Below are positions 8,003-15,754 of a DNA stretch of 64,000 nt, piece after piece (the first letter of the stretch is position 1; each line of letters opens with the position of its first letter). The notes under the pieces are model-generated. The model saw nothing but the letters and a program-made list of their open reading frames with translations. It did no database searches and was not told the DNA's origin. The position numbers were made by a program, and so were the translations under genes. Source of the stretch: Amycolatopsis sp. MtRt-6 (GTDB lineage Bacteria > Actinomycetota > Actinomycetes > Mycobacteriales > Pseudonocardiaceae); NCBI RefSeq assembly GCF_017308975.1, contig NZ_JADWPD010000013.1:184849-248848 (forward strand), in the 5' to 3' direction.

Positions 8003-9034
8003 ATGCCTGAGTACGCGATGCTGGTCTACCCCTCGGCCAACCGGGTCTACGCCGCCTCCTCCCCCGCGCTGCTGCGCGCCGAGCTGGCGGTGTTCGGCGC
8101 GGGCCTGGCGGCGGAGCTGTCCGCGATCGAGGACGTCGAGCTCGGCGGCGTCGGCTACGTGCGCTTCACCAGCTCGGCGCCCCTGGGCGAGCGCGACCTC
8201 GCACTCCTGTCGAACCTGTCGTCGCTGTATGCGCTGTTCGAGCTGGGTGACGGCGTCCTCCGCCCGGTGCCGGTGACGCCGCTGGCGAAGGCCGACTCGG
8301 ACCTGCTGACCATCCAGAAGTACGCGGGCAAGACGAACGAGCTGTTCACCAAGCTGCTGGTGAACGTGACGCTGATGGCGACCGCCGACCCGTTCTCGGA
8401 CCGGCCGAAGTACCTGCTCGACCCGCTGTGCGGCCGCGGCACCACGCTGAACCAGGCGATGATGTACGGCCTGCACGCGACCGGCCTGGACGTCGACGCC
8501 AAGGACTTCGAGGCCTACGAGGCGTTCATCAAGACGTGGCTGCGGAACAAGCGCGTCAAGCACACCGCGGAGTCGGGCCACCTGCGGCGCAACAAGGTCC
8601 GGCTCGGCCGCCGGCTCGACATCGAGTACGCGCTGGACAAGGAAGCGTACAAAGCGGGCGACACGCGCAAGCTGACCTACTTCAACGCCGACACGCTGAC
8701 CACCGACGAGGTGCTGCGGGCGAGCTCCTGCGACGTGATCGTCACCGACGCGCCCTACGGCGTCCAGCACGGCAGCCACCGCGAGGCGGGCCTGCAGCGC
8801 AGCCCGCGCGACCTGCTCGCGGCGGCCGTTCCGGTGTGGACGCGGGTGCTGAAGCCCGGCGGCGCGCTCGGGATCTCGTGGAACACCACCGTGCTGCCGC
8901 GCGAAGAGCTGGTCGAGGTGCTCCGGAAGGCCGGGCTCGACGTCCGCGAGGGCGGGCCGTGGGAGGAGTTCGCCCACCGGGTCGACCAGGCCATCCTGCG
9001 CGACCTGGTCGTCGCGGCGAAACCGGCTTCCTGA
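8003..9034 (+). CDS. TRM11/THUMP-like SAM-dependent RNA methyltransferase
   Basis: The 343-residue protein has an N-terminal domain of about 120 residues with no clear motif, then a Rossmann methyltransferase domain. SAM motif I is LLDPLCGRGTTLNQAMMYG near residue 138 and the catalytic motif IV reads TDAPYG near residue 250. The D-x-P-Y form is typical of N2-guanine tRNA methylases (TRM11 type) and N6-adenine methylases. It is followed by VLKPGGALGISWN. It is divergent from the DHH gene with a shared promoter region. RNA rather than DNA as substrate is inferred from the similarity to TRM11. Confidence 0.75.
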   Translation: MPEYAMLVYPSANRVYAASSPALLRAELAVFGAGLAAELSAIEDVELGGVGYVRFTSSAPLGERDLALLSNLSSLYALFELGDGVLRPVPVTPLAKADSDLLTIQKYAGKTNELFTKLLVNVTLMATADPFSDRPKYLLDPLCGRGTTLNQAMMYGLHATGLDVDAKDFEAYEAFIKTWLRNKRVKHTAESGHLRRNKVRLGRRLDIEYALDKEAYKAGDTRKLTYFNADTLTTDEVLRASSCDVIVTDAPYGVQHGSHREAGLQRSPRDLLAAAVPVWTRVLKPGGALGISWNTTVLPREELVEVLRKAGLDVREGGPWEEFAHRVDQAILRDLVVAAKPAS

Positions 9035-9059
9035 GCGGCCGTCGCTATACTCGCGAACC

Positions 9060-9602
9060 GTGACCGTCGAGCAACGTCCCCTGCGCGCGGACGCCCGGCG
9101 CAACCGGGAAGCACTCGTCGCCGCCGCGCGGGAAGTGTTCGGCGCCAAGGGGGTCGACGCCCCGCTCGACGAGATCGCGCGGCGCGCCGAGGTCGCGATC
9201 GGCACCCTCTACAACCGGTTCCCGACGCGGGCGGACCTCGTCGAAGCCGCGTTCCTGCCGGTGCTCGAGGAAGCGCGGGCGGTCACCGAGGAAGCCCTCG
9301 CGTGCGAGGACCCGTGGGCGGGATTCGTGCTGTTCGTCGAGCGGTCGGTCCGGATGCAGGTGACCGACCGCGGGTTCACGCAGGTGTGCATGCGGGCGTT
9401 CGACCCGGCGTCGGGGCTGGAGAAAGCCAAGCAGGCCAACGCGTCCCGGATCGAGCGGATCATCGCGCGCGCCCAGGAGGCGGGTGCGCTGCGGCCGGAC
9501 TTCCGCAACGAGGACCTCGCGGTGGTGTTCGCCGGGGCGTCCGCGGCGCCGGACTGGCAGCGCGGGCTCGCCCTGGTGCTCGAGGGGGTGCGGCCGCGAT
9601 GA
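9060..9602 (+). CDS. TetR-family transcriptional regulator
   Basis: A 180-residue regulator with an N-terminal TetR helix-turn-helix, PLDEIARRAEVAIGTLYNRF at about residues 40-59, preceded by the typical REALVAAAREVFGAKG helix. The ligand domain is unassigned. A TATACT hexamer (9046-9051) ends 8 nt before the GTG start, so the mRNA is probably leaderless. The stop codon overlaps the start of the downstream methyltransferase (ATGA), so the regulator probably controls that partner and itself. Confidence 0.88.
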   Translation: MTVEQRPLRADARRNREALVAAAREVFGAKGVDAPLDEIARRAEVAIGTLYNRFPTRADLVEAAFLPVLEEARAVTEEALACEDPWAGFVLFVERSVRMQVTDRGFTQVCMRAFDPASGLEKAKQANASRIERIIARAQEAGALRPDFRNEDLAVVFAGASAAPDWQRGLALVLEGVRPR

Positions 9603-10228
9603 CCTGGCTCGCGGACACCGCCACCTCGTACGACACGGTGGCCGAAAGCTACGCGGAGTTCGTCTCGGACGCGCTCGAGAAACAGCCGTACCTCAAGGCG
9701 GCGCTGACGCTGTTCGCCGCGCAGGTCGACGGGCCGGCGCTGGACGTCGGCTGCGGCCCGGGGCACTTCACGGCGTACCTGGCTTCGCTGGGGGTCGACG
9801 CGGCCGGCATCGACCTCTCGCCGGGGATGATCGACCTGGCCCGCCGGTCGCACCCGGAACTGCGGTTCGACGTGGGGTCGATGACGGACCTCGCGCAGCC
9901 CGGCGCGTCGGTCGCGGGCGTGCTGGCGTTCTGGTCGCTGATCCACATCCCGGACGAGGCGGTGCCGGTGGCGCTGGGCCACTTCCACCGCGTGCTGCGG
10001 CCGGTCGGCCTGCTGGTGATCGGCTACCACGTCGGCGTCGGCACCCGGCTGAAGACCCAGGGCTACGGCGGGCACCCGATGCGGGTCAACGTCCACCTCC
10101 GGCAGCCGTGGTGGCTGGCCCGGCGGGTGCGGGAAGCCGGGTTCACCGTGGACGCGGAATGGCTGCTGAGCCCCGGGGCCGAGGTTTCCCAGGGGATTCT
10201 CTTCGCTTCGAAACAGCGAAGTTCATGA
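9599..10228 (+). CDS. Class I SAM-dependent methyltransferase
   Basis: A 209-residue small-molecule type methyltransferase. Motif I is ALDVGCGPGHFTAYLASLG at about residues 48-66, followed by GIDLSPGMI and by VLAFWSLIHIPDEAVP near residue 110, the usual post-motif region of UbiE/Methyltransf_11 enzymes. The ATG overlaps the TetR stop codon, indicating translational coupling. The substrate is unknown; detoxification or tailoring of the TetR ligand is a plausible inference. Confidence 0.85.
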   Translation: MTWLADTATSYDTVAESYAEFVSDALEKQPYLKAALTLFAAQVDGPALDVGCGPGHFTAYLASLGVDAAGIDLSPGMIDLARRSHPELRFDVGSMTDLAQPGASVAGVLAFWSLIHIPDEAVPVALGHFHRVLRPVGLLVIGYHVGVGTRLKTQGYGGHPMRVNVHLRQPWWLARRVREAGFTVDAEWLLSPGAEVSQGILFASKQRSS

Positions 10229-10242
10229 GTTACGCTCCCGTC

Positions 10243-11334
10243 ATGAAGACGGGGGTTTTCCGCCGGATCGGCGTGTTCGTGACAGTTTTCCTTTCGGCGC
10301 TCGCGTCGACGGTGCTGCTCGGCGCGTCCGCCGCGCACGCCGCGACGCCCCTGGGCAAGCAGAACTGGGTGGTCAGCGTCGCCGGGTTCACCGACGCGTC
10401 CGGCAGCAACTACCTGCGGCTGGGCTACCTCGTGTTCGACCCGTCGAGCAACGCCGTCCAGCACAACTTCTGGACCTGGAGCCAGCGCGACTACCCCGTT
10501 CCGGTGAACAGCGGGGACGTCTACTACTGCGGTGAGTTCCAGCCGGGCACCAACCCGCGGAACAACTGCGCGATCAAGACGGCGCCGGGCTTCACCGGTG
10601 ACCCGAACGGTCACTTCACCGGCACCTACGTCTACAACTCGACGTCCGGTCAGGTGACGATCACCTGGACGAGCAGCACGATCAACGGCTCGACGACCGC
10701 GGTGAACCTCGGCGAGACCTGGGCGGTCTCCGAGCTGCGCCCGGGCCTGGGCCGGATGCAGCTGGCGAGCGACACGTACTCGATCACCGGCGGCTACGCG
10801 TACGGCAGCAACGCCTCGCTGGCCCAGACGAGCAAGGCGTCGATGAGCACCGTCCGCGCCACGCAGCGCTCGTACGTGTACGAGGCGCACAGCTGGAACA
10901 ACAAGAAGATCACCACCGTGGCGCGGGGTTCGGCCGGCAGCTTCACGGTGGGACCGGCCTGGAACGCCTGCACGGACGGTTCGTGCCTCGGCTACGTGCA
11001 GAAGAACGCGGGCTGCGACGCGGCGTCCTGCTGCGGGACGACGGCCACCCCCGGGTACGCCGCCTGCGTGCAGAAGCTCGCCGACAGCGGCGACCGCCGG
11101 TTCTACTACCTGACCGGCGACTTCGGCGGCCGGCGCAACAGCTACGAGTTCTGGTGCGAGTGCCTGTCGTACGACGGCTGCTACCTGCTCAACAGCCACG
11201 TGCGGCCGATGTTGCAGGTGATCGACGACTCGGGGACGTTCGAAGGCTGGGTGGGCGCGGAAGTCAGCCCCGACCGCAGCGGCACCCGCACGATGGACGG
11301 CGAGTACTACGGCGCCTTCGCGATGGTGGCCTAG
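10243..11334 (+). CDS. Secreted Cys-rich protein of unknown function
   Basis: A 363-residue protein that I do not recognise. Residues 1-32 form a clear Sec signal peptide (basic start, hydrophobic core, ASAAHAA cleavage region). The mature part is rich in Ser, Thr, Tyr, Trp and Asn and looks beta-rich. The region from about 245 to 315 holds clustered cysteines (CTDGSC, GCDAASCCG, CECLSYDGC), implying several disulfides. The ATG at 10243 is preferred over 10225 because the signal peptide begins there and TACGCT ends 6 nt upstream. Homologues are probably limited to actinomycetes. Confidence 0.7.
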   Translation: MKTGVFRRIGVFVTVFLSALASTVLLGASAAHAATPLGKQNWVVSVAGFTDASGSNYLRLGYLVFDPSSNAVQHNFWTWSQRDYPVPVNSGDVYYCGEFQPGTNPRNNCAIKTAPGFTGDPNGHFTGTYVYNSTSGQVTITWTSSTINGSTTAVNLGETWAVSELRPGLGRMQLASDTYSITGGYAYGSNASLAQTSKASMSTVRATQRSYVYEAHSWNNKKITTVARGSAGSFTVGPAWNACTDGSCLGYVQKNAGCDAASCCGTTATPGYAACVQKLADSGDRRFYYLTGDFGGRRNSYEFWCECLSYDGCYLLNSHVRPMLQVIDDSGTFEGWVGAEVSPDRSGTRTMDGEYYGAFAMVA

Positions 11335-11355
11335 GCGTTCGCGCGGCCCGCGCGA

Positions 11356-11946
11356 TCATCCGGGAGCACCCTGGGCGTCGTCGCCGTTGTCGCTCTGGTG
11401 ACCACGACGGGCGTCCCGGTCGAAGAGGCCCAGGATCTCGCAGGGGCCGCCCTCGGCGCCGATCGCGTGCGGCAGCATCGTGGGGAACTCGGCGGCCTGG
11501 TTGGTCTCGAGGCGGAAGCGGCGGTGGCCGAGCATCAGCGTCGCCGTGCCGGACAGGACGACGAGCCATTCGCGGCCCGGGTGGGCGCGCATGCGGGCCG
11601 GGTTCTCGGGCGGTGGTTCGGTCATGCGCTGGCGCACCACGCTCAGCCCCGGGTCGGCCTTGACGGTCCAGCGCATCCGGCCGTGGGTGCCGTCGATCAT
11701 CGGGCTGGTGACGACGTCGTCGGTGGCGGTCTCCACGAGCTGGTCCAGGGTGGTGTCCAGGGCGCGCGCGAGGGTGACCAGCTGGTCCAGCGCGAGCCGG
11801 CGCTGACCGTTCTCGATGCGGCTCAGCGAGGACTGGCTGAGGTGGGCGCGGGAGGCCAGTTCCTCCAGTGACCAGCCCTGCGCCACCCGCAGGGCGCGGA
11901 TGCGTTTGCGTACGAGGCTGTCCAGGTCGCCATCTTCTTGCGTCAT
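11356..11946 (-). CDS. XRE-family regulator with C-terminal cupin domain
   Basis: The 196-residue protein pairs an XRE helix-turn-helix (about residues 12-66, with WSLEELASRAHLSQSSLSRI and ENGQRR) with a small cupin barrel (about 100-180, EWLVVLSGTATLMLGHRRFRL). This architecture usually senses a small molecule. It is divergent from a DHA2-type drug exporter, so it probably represses or activates that pump and itself. The ATG is preceded by TACGAT with 7 nt between, which suggests a leaderless transcript. Two dyads lie just beyond that hexamer. Confidence 0.85.
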   Translation of the reverse strand: MTQEDGDLDSLVRKRIRALRVAQGWSLEELASRAHLSQSSLSRIENGQRRLALDQLVTLARALDTTLDQLVETATDDVVTSPMIDGTHGRMRWTVKADPGLSVVRQRMTEPPPENPARMRAHPGREWLVVLSGTATLMLGHRRFRLETNQAAEFPTMLPHAIGAEGGPCEILGLFDRDARRGHQSDNGDDAQGAPG

Positions 11947-11953
11947 GAGCAAG

Positions 11954-11988
11954 ATCGTATGCCTTCTCGGCAAGACGCGCTTAGCGTC
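11954..11988. promoter_or_regulatory. Probable operator/promoter of the cupin regulator and DHA2 pump
   Basis: A minus-strand -10-like TACGAT occupies 11959-11954. Directly upstream lie two dyads, TGCCTTCTCGGCA (11960-11972) and GACGC-gctta-GCGTC (11974-11988), placed between the divergent regulator and exporter genes. Autoregulation is inferred from position. Confidence 0.45.
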
Positions 11989-12054
11989 GGCGTGGCCCCA
12001 GCCCCTTCACCCGGCGGCGGGGCCTGACTCGGCCTGCCCTTTCGAGAGGAATCC

Positions 12055-13620
12055 ATGAGTACGAACCAGCCCGCCCCCGACGCGCGTCAGCTGCGCTCGA
12101 TCCTGATCGCCGTCTCGATCGCCCTGATGGCGGTGATCGCCTCGGCGACCGGGCTGAACGTCGCGCAGACCCACCTGGCCGTGGAGTTCGGCGCTTCCCA
12201 GAGCACGGTCCTGTGGATCATCAACAGCTACACCCTCGCCCTGGCCGCGCTGCTGCTGCCGCTCGGCGCCCTGGGTGACCGGCTGGGCCGCAAGCCCGTG
12301 CTCGTCGCCGGGCTCGGCGTGTTCGGCGTCGCCACCGTGGTCGCCGCCCTGGCTCCGGCAGCGGAAGTGGTTCTCGCCGCGCGCGTGGCCGGCGGTGTCG
12401 GCGCCGCGATGATCATGCCGATCACGCTGGCCGTCATCACCTCCACCTTCCCCGAAGAACAGCGCGGCAAGGCGATCGGCGTGTGGACCGGCGTCGCCGG
12501 CGGCGGCGGAATCCTGGGGATGTTCCTCGCCGCGCTCCTCGTCGACATCGCCGACTGGCGGTGGCTGTTCACCCTGCCGGTGGTCCTGATCCTCGTGGCC
12601 TTGGCCATGACGCTGAAGTCGGTGCCCAACTCCCGCGAGACCTCGGCCCACCGGTTCGACACCGTCGGGGCCCTCGTCTCCGTGATCGCCGTGACCGGCC
12701 TCATCTTCGTCCTGCAGGAAGGTCCCGAACGCGGCTGGACCGCGCCCGCGACACTGGTCAGCCTGACCGTCGGCCTCGTCGCCGCCCTCGGCTTCGTGGC
12801 CTGGGAGCTGCGCCGCCGCGACGCCGCGCTGCTGGACGTGCGCCTGTTCCGGGAGCGCGGACTGTCGGGTGGCTCGCTCACGCTGCTGGTGGTCTTCGGT
12901 GTCCAGGCGGGTATCGGCGTGGTCCTCTTCCCGTTCTTCCAGGCCGTGCTCGGCTGGTCGGGCCTGCTGTCCACGGTCGCGATGATGCCCATGGCCCTCG
13001 CGATGATGCTGGCCTCCGGCCTGGCCCCCAAGGTGGCCGCCGGTGTCGGCGCACGCTCGGCCATGGTCGTGGGCATCGCGCTGGCCGGCGCCGGCATGGC
13101 GCTCATGGCACTGTTCGTCTCGGTCGGCGGCGGCTACCTCTCCGTCCTGCCCGGCCTGCTCGCCATGGGTGTCGGCATGGGTCTGTCGATGACCCCGTCC
13201 ACGGAGGCCATCACCGCCTCCCTGCCGCGCGAGCAGCAGGGTGTCGCTTCCGCCCTCAACGACGTCACCCGCGAGTTCGGCACCGCACTCGGCGTCGCCC
13301 TGCTCGGCGCGCTCGTGTCCGCCGGCTACCGCGGCGCCATCGACGACCGGCTGGACGGCATCCCCCGGGCAGCCGCGGACACCGCCCGTGAAGGCGTCGC
13401 CAACGCCGTCGAGGTGGCGGGCAGCGCCGGCCCGCACGCACCGGACCTGCTCCGCGCGGCCCAACAGTCCTTCGTCGACGGCTGGCAGCAGGCGATGTGG
13501 GCGGGCGCCGCCATCATGGGCGCCCTGCTCGCCTCCATCGCCCTCCTCGGCCACAAGGACACCGCCGCCGAGCCGGCCGTCGTCAACACACCTGAGCGAA
13601 GGCCTGCTCGGCGAAGCTGA
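12055..13620 (+). CDS. DHA2-family (EmrB/QacA-type) MFS exporter
   Basis: A 521-residue proton antiporter with about fourteen hydrophobic segments, the DHA2 hallmark. Motif A is GALGDRLGRKPVL near residue 75, motif C-like GVAGGGGILGMFLAALL falls in segment five, and WIINSYTLALAALLLPLGAL marks segment two. A GAGAGGAA ribosome site precedes the ATG. It is divergent from the XRE-cupin regulator, the usual arrangement for an inducible drug pump. The 3' end overlaps a convergent gene by 38 bp. The actual drug is unknown. Confidence 0.9.
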   Translation: MSTNQPAPDARQLRSILIAVSIALMAVIASATGLNVAQTHLAVEFGASQSTVLWIINSYTLALAALLLPLGALGDRLGRKPVLVAGLGVFGVATVVAALAPAAEVVLAARVAGGVGAAMIMPITLAVITSTFPEEQRGKAIGVWTGVAGGGGILGMFLAALLVDIADWRWLFTLPVVLILVALAMTLKSVPNSRETSAHRFDTVGALVSVIAVTGLIFVLQEGPERGWTAPATLVSLTVGLVAALGFVAWELRRRDAALLDVRLFRERGLSGGSLTLLVVFGVQAGIGVVLFPFFQAVLGWSGLLSTVAMMPMALAMMLASGLAPKVAAGVGARSAMVVGIALAGAGMALMALFVSVGGGYLSVLPGLLAMGVGMGLSMTPSTEAITASLPREQQGVASALNDVTREFGTALGVALLGALVSAGYRGAIDDRLDGIPRAAADTAREGVANAVEVAGSAGPHAPDLLRAAQQSFVDGWQQAMWAGAAIMGALLASIALLGHKDTAAEPAVVNTPERRPARRS

Positions 13621-14062
13621 GTCCCCCGCGCTCGGTCATGGTCAGGACCTGCCGGGGAACGTGCTTCGGCGCCGTCCGCAGGTACTGGCGGAAGCCCCGG
13701 GCCCGGAACTTCAGGTCGAACTCGTGTCCCTCCAGGTGCCACACCGGGTACGGCTTGTCGTCCGGTGGGGTGAGGCGGTGGAGGTCCGCGATCTCCAAGC
13801 CGCCGTACAGGGGGCCGATCTCGCCGGTGATGTCCCAGGCCTCGTCGAACACCAAGGTCGCCGGGGCGATCCAGAACGTGAAGTGCTTCTCGCGCCGGGC
13901 CGGCTCGACCCAGCGGACGATGTAGTCCAGGTCCAGCAGCAGCCGGTCCGGCGGGAGGTCGTCGTCGCCCTCGACGAGGGCAGCCGCGTGGATCCGGCAG
14001 TCGTGCCAGCCCAGCTGCGGGAAGTCGGCGTCGGTCCAGACGGCCTTGGACACCTCGGTCAC
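13583..14062 (-). CDS. Uncharacterised protein
   Basis: A 159-residue soluble protein that I do not assign. It is rich in Trp and acidic residues and begins with a LGWHDCRIHAAALVEGD segment, followed by a central DLDYIVRWV strand. Neither signal peptide nor membrane segment is present. The start codon overlaps the stop of the upstream esterase gene by 4 bp (GTGA/ATGA type), so the two are translated together, and the 3' end overlaps the convergent DHA2 gene by 38 bp. Confidence 0.65.
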   Translation of the reverse strand: MTEVSKAVWTDADFPQLGWHDCRIHAAALVEGDDDLPPDRLLLDLDYIVRWVEPARREKHFTFWIAPATLVFDEAWDITGEIGPLYGGLEIADLHRLTPPDDKPYPVWHLEGHEFDLKFRARGFRQYLRTAPKHVPRQVLTMTERGGLSFAEQAFAQVC

Positions 14063-14880
14063 GACAGGCGCTCCCCCACGAACTTCACGATCTCCGGCAG
14101 TACGCCCCGCCAGTATTCGTCATCGTGGCCGCCCGGGGAGAACCGGGACACTTCGGGCGAAACCGCCTTCACCAGCCGGCGGTCCGCGCCCACGAACGGG
14201 TCCGACTCGCCGCACCACACGCCCAAGCCGCCGGGGCGCAGCTCGGCGGTGTGCAGCAGGGGTTCCTCCGCGCGCCAGTTCGCCTCGTCCGCGAACACCT
14301 TGCGGCTGCGGGCGTCCGGCCAGCTGACGAACAGCGCCGCGCTCGCCGTCGCCACCGCCTTCAGGTCCGGGTGGGCGCGGGCGAGCCGCAACGCTCCGAA
14401 GCCGCCCATCGAAATGCCGAACACCGCCGACGGCGGACGCAGGTCGCGGGCCGCCAGCCAGCCGGGGACCTCGTCGGTGAGCATCCGCTGCGGGTCGTCG
14501 GCGCCGCCGGTTTTCACCCAGTAGTGGTCGCCGTCGAGGGCCGCGATGGCGAACGGCGGGGTGCCGGCGCGGACCGCTGCCGTGAGCACAGCGGGGACGC
14601 CCAGCGCCAGGAACGTCCGGGCCCGGGCGCCGCGGCCGTGCAGGGCCAGGCACACCGGCAAGCCCGCGGCCGGGACGCCTTCGGGCGTGATGAGCGCCAG
14701 GTCGACGTCGGTGCCGCGGGCGGCGGAGTGCATGCGCTGGACCGTCACCGGGTCACGCGGCGCGGCCGGCCGCGCCGGTACCGGCACCGGGGGCGGTCCG
14801 GGAGGCGGGGGTTCGGCAGACGAGCAGCCCGCCAGCAGCGCCAGTGCGCTGCCGGCGAGCAGGCGGCGGCGGGAGAGCAC
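14059..14880 (-). CDS. Lipoprotein alpha/beta-hydrolase (esterase family)
   Basis: A 273-residue exported hydrolase. The N-terminus MLSRRRLLAGSALALLAGC is a twin-arginine-like lipoprotein signal with lipobox LLAGC (Cys19), followed by a Pro-rich linker. The hydrolase domain has a HGRG oxyanion-type motif near residue 80, the nucleophile elbow GISMGGFG near residue 155, a candidate acid in GESDPFVGADRR and a candidate His in PGGHDDEYW near residue 250. It resembles the putative esterase (esterase D / antigen 85-like) fold. The start is GTG. It lies 3 bp after the rbfA stop but is probably separate in function. Confidence 0.8.
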   Translation of the reverse strand: MLSRRRLLAGSALALLAGCSSAEPPPPGPPPVPVPARPAAPRDPVTVQRMHSAARGTDVDLALITPEGVPAAGLPVCLALHGRGARARTFLALGVPAVLTAAVRAGTPPFAIAALDGDHYWVKTGGADDPQRMLTDEVPGWLAARDLRPPSAVFGISMGGFGALRLARAHPDLKAVATASAALFVSWPDARSRKVFADEANWRAEEPLLHTAELRPGGLGVWCGESDPFVGADRRLVKAVSPEVSRFSPGGHDDEYWRGVLPEIVKFVGERLS

Positions 14881-14883
14881 GGG

Positions 14884-15363
14884 TCAGCCCCGGCTCTCCT
14901 CCTCCGCGAATTCGTCGTCTTCGGCGTCGGCTTCGCGCGGGGCCTTGTACGGATCGGCGTCGCCCGCGTGCTGGGCGCCGGTCGCGCGGCGCGCCACCTC
15001 GGCGTCGGCCTCGCGGGCCTTGGCCAGCAGGTCCTCGATCCGCTTCGACTCCTCGGGAATCGTGTCCGCGACGAAGGTCAGCGTCGGCGTGTAGCGGACA
15101 CCGGTGCCCTGCCCGACCTTCGTGCGCAGGACGCCGCGCGCCGATTCGAGCGCGGCCGCCGCACCGGCGAAGTCCGGGACGGAGTCCAGCTTCTCGCCGA
15201 GGACCGTGTAGTACACCGTGGCGTCGTGCAGGTCGCCGGTGACCTTCGTGTCCGTGATGGTCACGTAGTTCAGCCGGGGGTCCTTGACCTCGTGTTCGAT
15301 CGCCGACGCGACGATCTGCGAGATCCGCTTGGCGAGCTTGCGAGCTCGAGCAGGATCGGCCAT
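14884..15363 (-). CDS. rbfA: Ribosome-binding factor A
   Basis: RbfA binds immature 30S subunits and is needed for late 16S rRNA processing. The 159-residue product has the KH-like core (RKLAKRISQIVASAIEHEVKDP, split here as residues 8-29, then the strand LHDATVYYTVLG) and an acidic C-terminal tail of about 40 residues. A strong AGGAG lies 6 nt before the ATG. It follows DUF503 and infB on the same strand, the standard order. Identification is firm. Confidence 0.95.
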   Translation of the reverse strand: MADPARARKLAKRISQIVASAIEHEVKDPRLNYVTITDTKVTGDLHDATVYYTVLGEKLDSVPDFAGAAAALESARGVLRTKVGQGTGVRYTPTLTFVADTIPEESKRIEDLLAKAREADAEVARRATGAQHAGDADPYKAPREADAEDDEFAEEESRG

Positions 15364-15384
15364 GTCGTTCTCCTAGGAAAAGAT

Positions 15385-15678
15385 CTAATCGTCTGGGCCG
15401 AGCAGCCGGCGGCGCGCGGAGAGCAGTTCGAACTCCGGCCGGCTCGCCACGTACCGCTCACACGAGTCGAGCACGTCCCGGACGTGCTCGCCACCTTCGG
15501 CGACCACGGCCACCCCGATGAGGGTCCGGCGGTGCAGGTCGGCGTGCCCGGCTTCGGCCACCGACACGGCGAAGCGCTTGCGCACCTCGGCCAGCACCGG
15601 ACGGACCACGGATCGCTTCTGCTTCAGCGAATGGACGTCGCCGAGCAGGATGTCGAGCTCGAGAGCTCCGACGAACAT
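15385..15678 (-). CDS. DUF503 (YlxP-like) protein
   Basis: A 97-residue cytoplasmic protein of the DUF503/YlxP family, nearly always encoded between infB and rbfA. Characteristic stretches are DILLGDVHSLKQKRSVVRPV (residues 9-28) and the RRTLIGVAVVA strand. Function is not established; a role in translation or ribosome assembly is inferred from conserved location. A hairpin between infB and this gene may separate their transcripts. Confidence 0.9.
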   Translation of the reverse strand: MFVGALELDILLGDVHSLKQKRSVVRPVLAEVRKRFAVSVAEAGHADLHRRTLIGVAVVAEGGEHVRDVLDSCERYVASRPEFELLSARRRLLGPDD

Positions 15679-15710
15679 AGGCAGTTTTGGTGGTGTCGTA
15701 GGGATGGGAA

Positions 15711-15745
15711 CCCCGGGTGTGCGGCAGAAAGCCGCACACCCGGGG
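15711..15745 (-). terminator. Hairpin after infB
   Basis: Perfect 15-bp arms CCCCGGGTGTGCGGC (15711-15725) and GCCGCACACCCGGGG (15731-15745) enclose the loop AGAAA. The hairpin begins 9 nt past the infB stop codon and ends 32 nt before the DUF503 start. It probably terminates or attenuates the rimP-nusA-ylxR-infB transcript. No U-tract follows. Confidence 0.75.
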
Positions 15746-15754
15746 ACACACGCA

